Part shown: in pieces, positions 60,438-64,000 of the stretch
Layout: each line of letters begins with the position of its first letter
Position numbering within the stretch: position 1 is the stretch's first letter
From: JACDER01 sp963842575
GTDB lineage: Bacteria > Actinomycetota > Thermoleophilia > Gaiellales > Gaiellaceae
Reading direction: 5' to 3'
Length of the DNA stretch: 64,000 nt
NCBI GenBank assembly: GCA_963842575.1
Contig: CAWJGS010000006.1
Span: 124,001-188,000, forward strand
The notes under the pieces: model-generated
Database searches by the model: none
What the model was told of the DNA's origin: nothing
The model's input: the letters and a program-made list of their open reading frames with translations, nothing else
Made by a program: the position numbers and the translations under genes

Positions 60438-62929
60438 TCCTGTCCGGCCATTGCCGCCGCCTGAGCTCGGGAGCGCGCTCCGAGTTTGCGCGACGCACTT
60501 GCGACAAGCCGATCTACGGTCGGGCGGCCAAGCCCGAGCCGGCGCGCGATGCCGGCGTTGGTCAAGCCGGCTGCAACGAAGTCGAGCACTTCTCGCTCAC
60601 GCTTGGTGAGGCCGCCTTTTGCCTGTCCACGCGCGGCCGATCGTCGCATGCCGGCGAGGCGCAGAGACCGGTGGATCCGGCCCAGCAGCGCCACGTATCC
60701 CCGCTCGGAGGCAAGCGCCTCTGCCGCCTCGAGCGCTTCGCGCGCACGCGCAGTGTCGCCGGCGCGCCTCGCAGCTTCCCCAAGCGCCCAGCGGCTGCGA
60801 AGGTGACCACGAAAGTGCCGCCCCCGCCACAGCTCGGCCGCCTCTTCGAACGCCGATTGTGCGGCTGCATAGTCGCCGGCGTCCAGGCGTTCAACTCCGC
60901 GCACCTCGGCCCTCGCTCCCTCGACGATCGGAAAGCGCACGGGAAACGGAGGCACAGCGGGAGCGCGCTCGAGCTCGACCGCGGCCCAGGCACGTGTCGG
61001 AGCGACGAACGCAGCGGCAGTCTTCTCCGGAAAACGGGCGAGGTACTCGTCGGCGGCGGCCAGTGCCTCGCGCGGCCGACCCGCCCAGAACGCGGTGTCG
61101 GCCTCGACCCAGAGGACGTCGCCGATTCCTTCGTGGTGGTCGCTCGCGTTCTTGCGCATCGACCTTATGAGTGGAGCGGCGTCGTCGCCGCGGCCGAGAT
61201 CCGCCAGGGCCTGGCAGAGGTACCAGTCCGTCTGTTCGGGCTCGCTCTCCGTCAAAGGGACCTCATGGAGACTCTCGGCTTCTGCGGCGCACGCGAGGGG
61301 ACGCCCCGCATGCCACTCGAACGCCGCGACCCAGATGCGGAAACGTCGCTCCCAGGCGAGGAGGCGAAGATCGCCGGCTCGGTTCACCAGCTCACGCATG
61401 GTGTGGAGACCACGTTCGATGTGGCCGTGGAGGATGAGACCGAACGCGAGACTGTTTCCCGCCGATAGCTCTGTGTCCGGATCTCCGCGACGGTGCGCAT
61501 CGGCCATCGCGGCGCGGAGCTGGTCTTCCCATCCGTCGGCGGAGGCAAAGGCTCCGGCGTGCCCGACCATGAACTGCGCCTCGGCCTCGAGCGTGCCGCG
61601 CTCCCGCGCGAGAGCGAGTGCCGCTTCGGCGAGCTCCAGCGAACGTCGTGGATCGTCGTGCAGGCGCCACGCCCTTCTGGCTCCCTCGATCAGGAGGCGA
61701 AGCTCCACCTCGGAGCGCGTCCCCGAGGCCAGCGTCATTCCCTCTTCCCAGGCGCGCAAGCCACCCTCCAGGTCACGGGCCGCCCACCGAGCCCGCCAGC
61801 GAAGCAGCTGTGCCTCGGCCCGGTCCAGCGGACGGGTTGAGCTCAGACCCGCCAATGCACGCTCGGCTCCCTCCGAGTCGCCCGCTTCCACCAGCGCCCC
61901 CGCCGCGGTCAGTCGAAGCCGGTCGGCTTCGACGTCGCGGCCGCAAGCGTCCACCGCGACCGCGAGGTGGGCGGCCCGCTCCCCGGGTGTGGTCGCTCGC
62001 TCGGCCGCCACGAGCGCCTTCCGCTGGGCGTCGCCCCGCTCCCCGGCGGCGGCGTGATGCCGAGCAGCCTCGCCGGGGTCCTCGAGGTGTCCGGCCAGGT
62101 ACGAGTGCAGCGAGCGCCGCTCGTGCTCGTCGAGTTCGTCCGCGGCCCTCTCCGCGAGCAGAGCATGGCGAAGCGCCATCGACGCGTTGTCACTCACGCC
62201 AAGCCCAACCGCCTCTAGCTCTCGCGCCCCCGGCCCAAGCAGCTCGGCAGGAAGAGGACGCCCGGCCAGAGCGAGCAGGCCCATCGCCCGCCGGCCGGCC
62301 GGGGAGAGGGTGCGCAGGCGGGCCGACAGGGCGAGCCGCAGGCTGGTCGTCGCCTCCCCGTGGGCGGCGAGCTCCTCGACCAGCAGGGGATTGCCGCCCG
62401 AACGGCGGACGATCTGCTCGACCACGCCCGCGGAGAGGTCGCCGCGCAGGCCGCGGACGAGGGCGCCGGCGTCCTCCTCCGCAAGGGGTTCCAGCTCGAC
62501 GAGCTCGAAGCCGACCTCCGCAAGCTCCGCGGCCAGCGCCGGCGTGCCCGGATCGCCCTGCCGGAGAGCCGTTGCCAGCGCGATCCGCCCCGCCAGGAAG
62601 GGCAGCACCCGGCGTGTCTCGGAATCGGCCCAGTGCAGGTCGTCGAGGACGAGCAGGCCGGAGCCGACCGTGTGCTCGACCTCGGAGGCGACGTAGGCGG
62701 CATCGCCCTCGCCAAAGGAGCGCCCGAGCGCGCGCTCGAGCGGGAGGTAGGGCATCCAGGACAGGGTCGCGAGCGCGCCGCTGACGAAAGCGGGCCGCTC
62801 GAGCTCGGCCACTGCGGCCCGCAGGAGCGCGCTCTTGCCTACCCCGGCCTCGCCCACGAGCGTAAGCGACCCTCCCTCTTTGAGCAGGGTGACCACCCTC
62901 CGCAGCTCGCTCTGCCGCCCGAGCAGCAC
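60434..62929 (-). CDS. LAL-family LuxR transcriptional regulator (AAA ATPase-TPR-HTH)
   Basis: With GTG 62929 the protein has 831 residues. Walker A GEAGVGKS (26-33) and LLVLDDLHWADSETRRVLPF (Walker B) form a STAND ATPase. A long TPR-like helical region follows (for example AHLAVAVDACGRDVEADRLR, RSLELAEAALALARERGTLE). The C-terminal GLTKREREVLDFVAAGLTNA and IARRLGLGRPTVDRLVASAS is a LuxR HTH. This MalT-like layout defines LAL regulators. The frame is open upstream to 63298, but the chosen start aligns with the usual LLGRQSELRRV opening of the family. Confidence 0.88.
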   Translation of the reverse strand: MLLGRQSELRRVVTLLKEGGSLTLVGEAGVGKSALLRAAVAELERPAFVSGALATLSWMPYLPLERALGRSFGEGDAAYVASEVEHTVGSGLLVLDDLHWADSETRRVLPFLAGRIALATALRQGDPGTPALAAELAEVGFELVELEPLAEEDAGALVRGLRGDLSAGVVEQIVRRSGGNPLLVEELAAHGEATTSLRLALSARLRTLSPAGRRAMGLLALAGRPLPAELLGPGARELEAVGLGVSDNASMALRHALLAERAADELDEHERRSLHSYLAGHLEDPGEAARHHAAAGERGDAQRKALVAAERATTPGERAAHLAVAVDACGRDVEADRLRLTAAGALVEAGDSEGAERALAGLSSTRPLDRAEAQLLRWRARWAARDLEGGLRAWEEGMTLASGTRSEVELRLLIEGARRAWRLHDDPRRSLELAEAALALARERGTLEAEAQFMVGHAGAFASADGWEDQLRAAMADAHRRGDPDTELSAGNSLAFGLILHGHIERGLHTMRELVNRAGDLRLLAWERRFRIWVAAFEWHAGRPLACAAEAESLHEVPLTESEPEQTDWYLCQALADLGRGDDAAPLIRSMRKNASDHHEGIGDVLWVEADTAFWAGRPREALAAADEYLARFPEKTAAAFVAPTRAWAAVELERAPAVPPFPVRFPIVEGARAEVRGVERLDAGDYAAAQSAFEEAAELWRGRHFRGHLRSRWALGEAARRAGDTARAREALEAAEALASERGYVALLGRIHRSLRLAGMRRSAARGQAKGGLTKREREVLDFVAAGLTNAGIARRLGLGRPTVDRLVASASRKLGARSRAQAAAMAGQE

Positions 62930-62956
62930 GTACTGATTGTCACTCCGGCGGAACGA

Positions 62957-62977
62957 TGGCGCAACTCCACGATGACG
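62957..62977 (+). repeat. 21-bp direct repeat, copy 1 (second copy 63127-63147)
   Basis: TGGCGCAACTCCACGATGAC plus one base occurs twice, exactly, 170 bp apart. The second copy lies inside the small gene at 63009-63185 and encodes VAQLHDD; the first lies just upstream of that gene, suggesting the remnant of a tandem duplicate. Confidence 0.75.
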
Positions 62978-63008
62978 GACTTCGGCGGCCGCGCCATCGT
63001 TGTGCGCG

Positions 63009-63185
63009 ATGAAGGCCCTGCGCTGTGCCTGCGGCCGGGTGCTCCACGCCCTTACCGGCGAGGGGCTTCTGGCGTCCGTCGAAGCACACATCGAGGACGA
63101 GCACGCCGACCTGCTCCGTGAAGAAGTGGCGCAACTCCACGATGACGAGAACCCCGTCTTGGCGCATCCTCGATGTGACCCGTGA
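63009..63185 (+). CDS. DUF1059-like small zinc-binding protein
   Basis: A 58-residue protein from ATG 63009. LRCACGRVLHALTGEGLLAS followed by VEAHIEDEHAD matches the DUF1059 pattern of a CxCG knuckle and a HxxxxH helix, which together could bind one zinc. DUF1059 proteins are about 55-60 residues and have no proven function. It is divergent from the LAL regulator and precedes the secreted Ig-like gene by 16 bp. Confidence 0.7.
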   Translation: MKALRCACGRVLHALTGEGLLASVEAHIEDEHADLLREEVAQLHDDENPVLAHPRCDP

Positions 63186-63201
63186 CGAGGAGGAGAACGT
63201 G

Positions 63202-64000
63202 ATGAAGGACTCGGTCCTGATGAAGAAGCACATCGCACTGACCTTGGTGGTTGCGGCAGGAATTCTCGTCTCTTTCGTTCTTGCCGCCCCAGCGTCATCT
63301 CTTCCTCCTCCGTTTAACAACTACGTCTACATAACAATGCGCGGTCATGGAAAGGTCACCGACTCGGGCACCGTCACCTGTTCGAGCCCGCGGTCGTCCT
63401 CGTCAACCGCGGAGGTGTCTTGCACTCGCTCCGATGGAGAGACGCCGTATTACGTCGCTGGCAGCGTCGTAACCCTCACGGCGAACGTCCTAGACGCCGG
63501 CGACGGCTGGACGTTCATCGGCTGGCAGGGCGAAGATCTTTCGAGGATTGGCATCTACCCGACGCACTGCAACGGCGCCGACTCGAGCAATTTCTACCCG
63601 GGGAGCACGTGTTCGTTCGTGAAGGGCGCTTTTGTAGAGAACGTCACCGCAATCTTCAAAGACACCGGTGCCCCCGACACGGCGATCGCCTCCGGGCCCG
63701 CTCCCGGCTCTACGACGAACAACACATCGCCGAGCTTCACCTTTAGCTCTCCGGCCCAAATGCCTCGTTCGCATGCAAACTCGACGTCGGCTCATACGCT
63801 GCCTGCAATTCACCGAAGGCGTATTCCGGTCTAGGCGGGGGCAGCCACACCTTCTCCGTCCGGGCGTCCGACCCTTCCGGCAACATCGACTCCAGTCCCG
63901 CCACGAGGACGTGGAACGTCGACCTCACCCCGCCGACGACGACGATCACGAGCGGCCCGTCCGGCCCGAACGCCAGCACGGCGGCGAGCTTCAGCTTCAC
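63202..64000 (+). CDS. Secreted Ig-like domain protein (partial, one frame break)
   Basis: ATG 63202 after a GAGGAGGAG ribosome site starts a signal peptide (KKHIALTLVVAAGILVSFVL). A domain of about 150 residues with four cysteines follows (GTVTCSSPRSSSS, VSCTRSDGETPYYVAGSVVT, YPTHCNGADSSN, GSTCSFVKGAF). Near 63755 the frame shifts into SFACKLDVGSYAACNSPKAY, SGLGGGSHTFSVRASDPSGN and WNVDLTPPTTTITSGPSG, which is the repeated bacterial Ig/cadherin-like unit TPPTTTI(T). The gene continues beyond the window and is probably a multi-domain surface protein. Confidence 0.82.

Overview
The window is high-GC DNA with dense genes, frequent GTG/TTG starts and many 4-bp ATGA stop/start overlaps. Actinobacterial hallmarks include Liv transporters, class III cyclases fused to ATPase/TPR modules, an HxlR regulator, a MarP-like protease, a SAM-I/IV-clan riboswitch and CHRD and DM13 proteins. 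I infer a soil or environmental actinobacterium, possibly of the Thermoleophilia type; the lineage is not proven by the sequence. About sixteen genes carry single-base frame breaks while the protein homology continues in another frame. I read these mainly as residual assembly errors (noisy long reads) rather than gene decay.

Layout. (1) 1-14.5 kb: a tightly packed plus-strand cluster of glycosyltransferases, a DegT-type aminotransferase, two methyltransferases, a sulfotransferase, a WD40 propeller, an ATP-grasp ligase, a LysA-fold PLP decarboxylase and a P-loop kinase-like protein. An ABC-2 exporter lies at its left end. It looks like a surface-glycan or glycosylated small-molecule pathway that I cannot match to a known one. 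(2) 14.5-24.7 kb: mixed housekeeping and secreted proteins: an SQR-like flavoprotein, GNAT, M1 metallopeptidase, collagen-like protein, DM13 protein, two HtrA-like proteases divergent from an HxlR regulator with a perfect operator palindrome, and two copies of a ~165-bp imperfect palindrome. (3) 24.7-31.3 kb: a class V aminotransferase and a complete livKHMGF branched-chain amino acid ABC operon with an attenuator-like hairpin after livK.

(4) 31.4-45.7 kb: a bicupin, Ser/Thr kinase, phosphoesterase, nucleotidyltransferase, M55 aminopeptidase, an SDR-bicupin-CysK-like operon, a sigma factor/DUF4349/MBL operon, a serine hydrolase, a SAM riboswitch controlling a homocysteine methyltransferase/MTHFR fusion, a flavodoxin, a MarP-like protease and tRNA-Asp. 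(5) 45.9-54.2 kb: a response regulator, a CHRD protein, a very large secreted Ig-like repeat protein (11 tandem ~330-bp units in an A2-B7-A2 order) with a tandemly duplicated leader, and a further secreted protein. (6) 54.4-64 kb: a VOC protein, two class III cyclase fusions (cyclase-ATPase-TPR and cyclase-TM-beta-propeller), LuxR-type regulators, a small DUF1059-like protein and the start of another secreted Ig-like protein.
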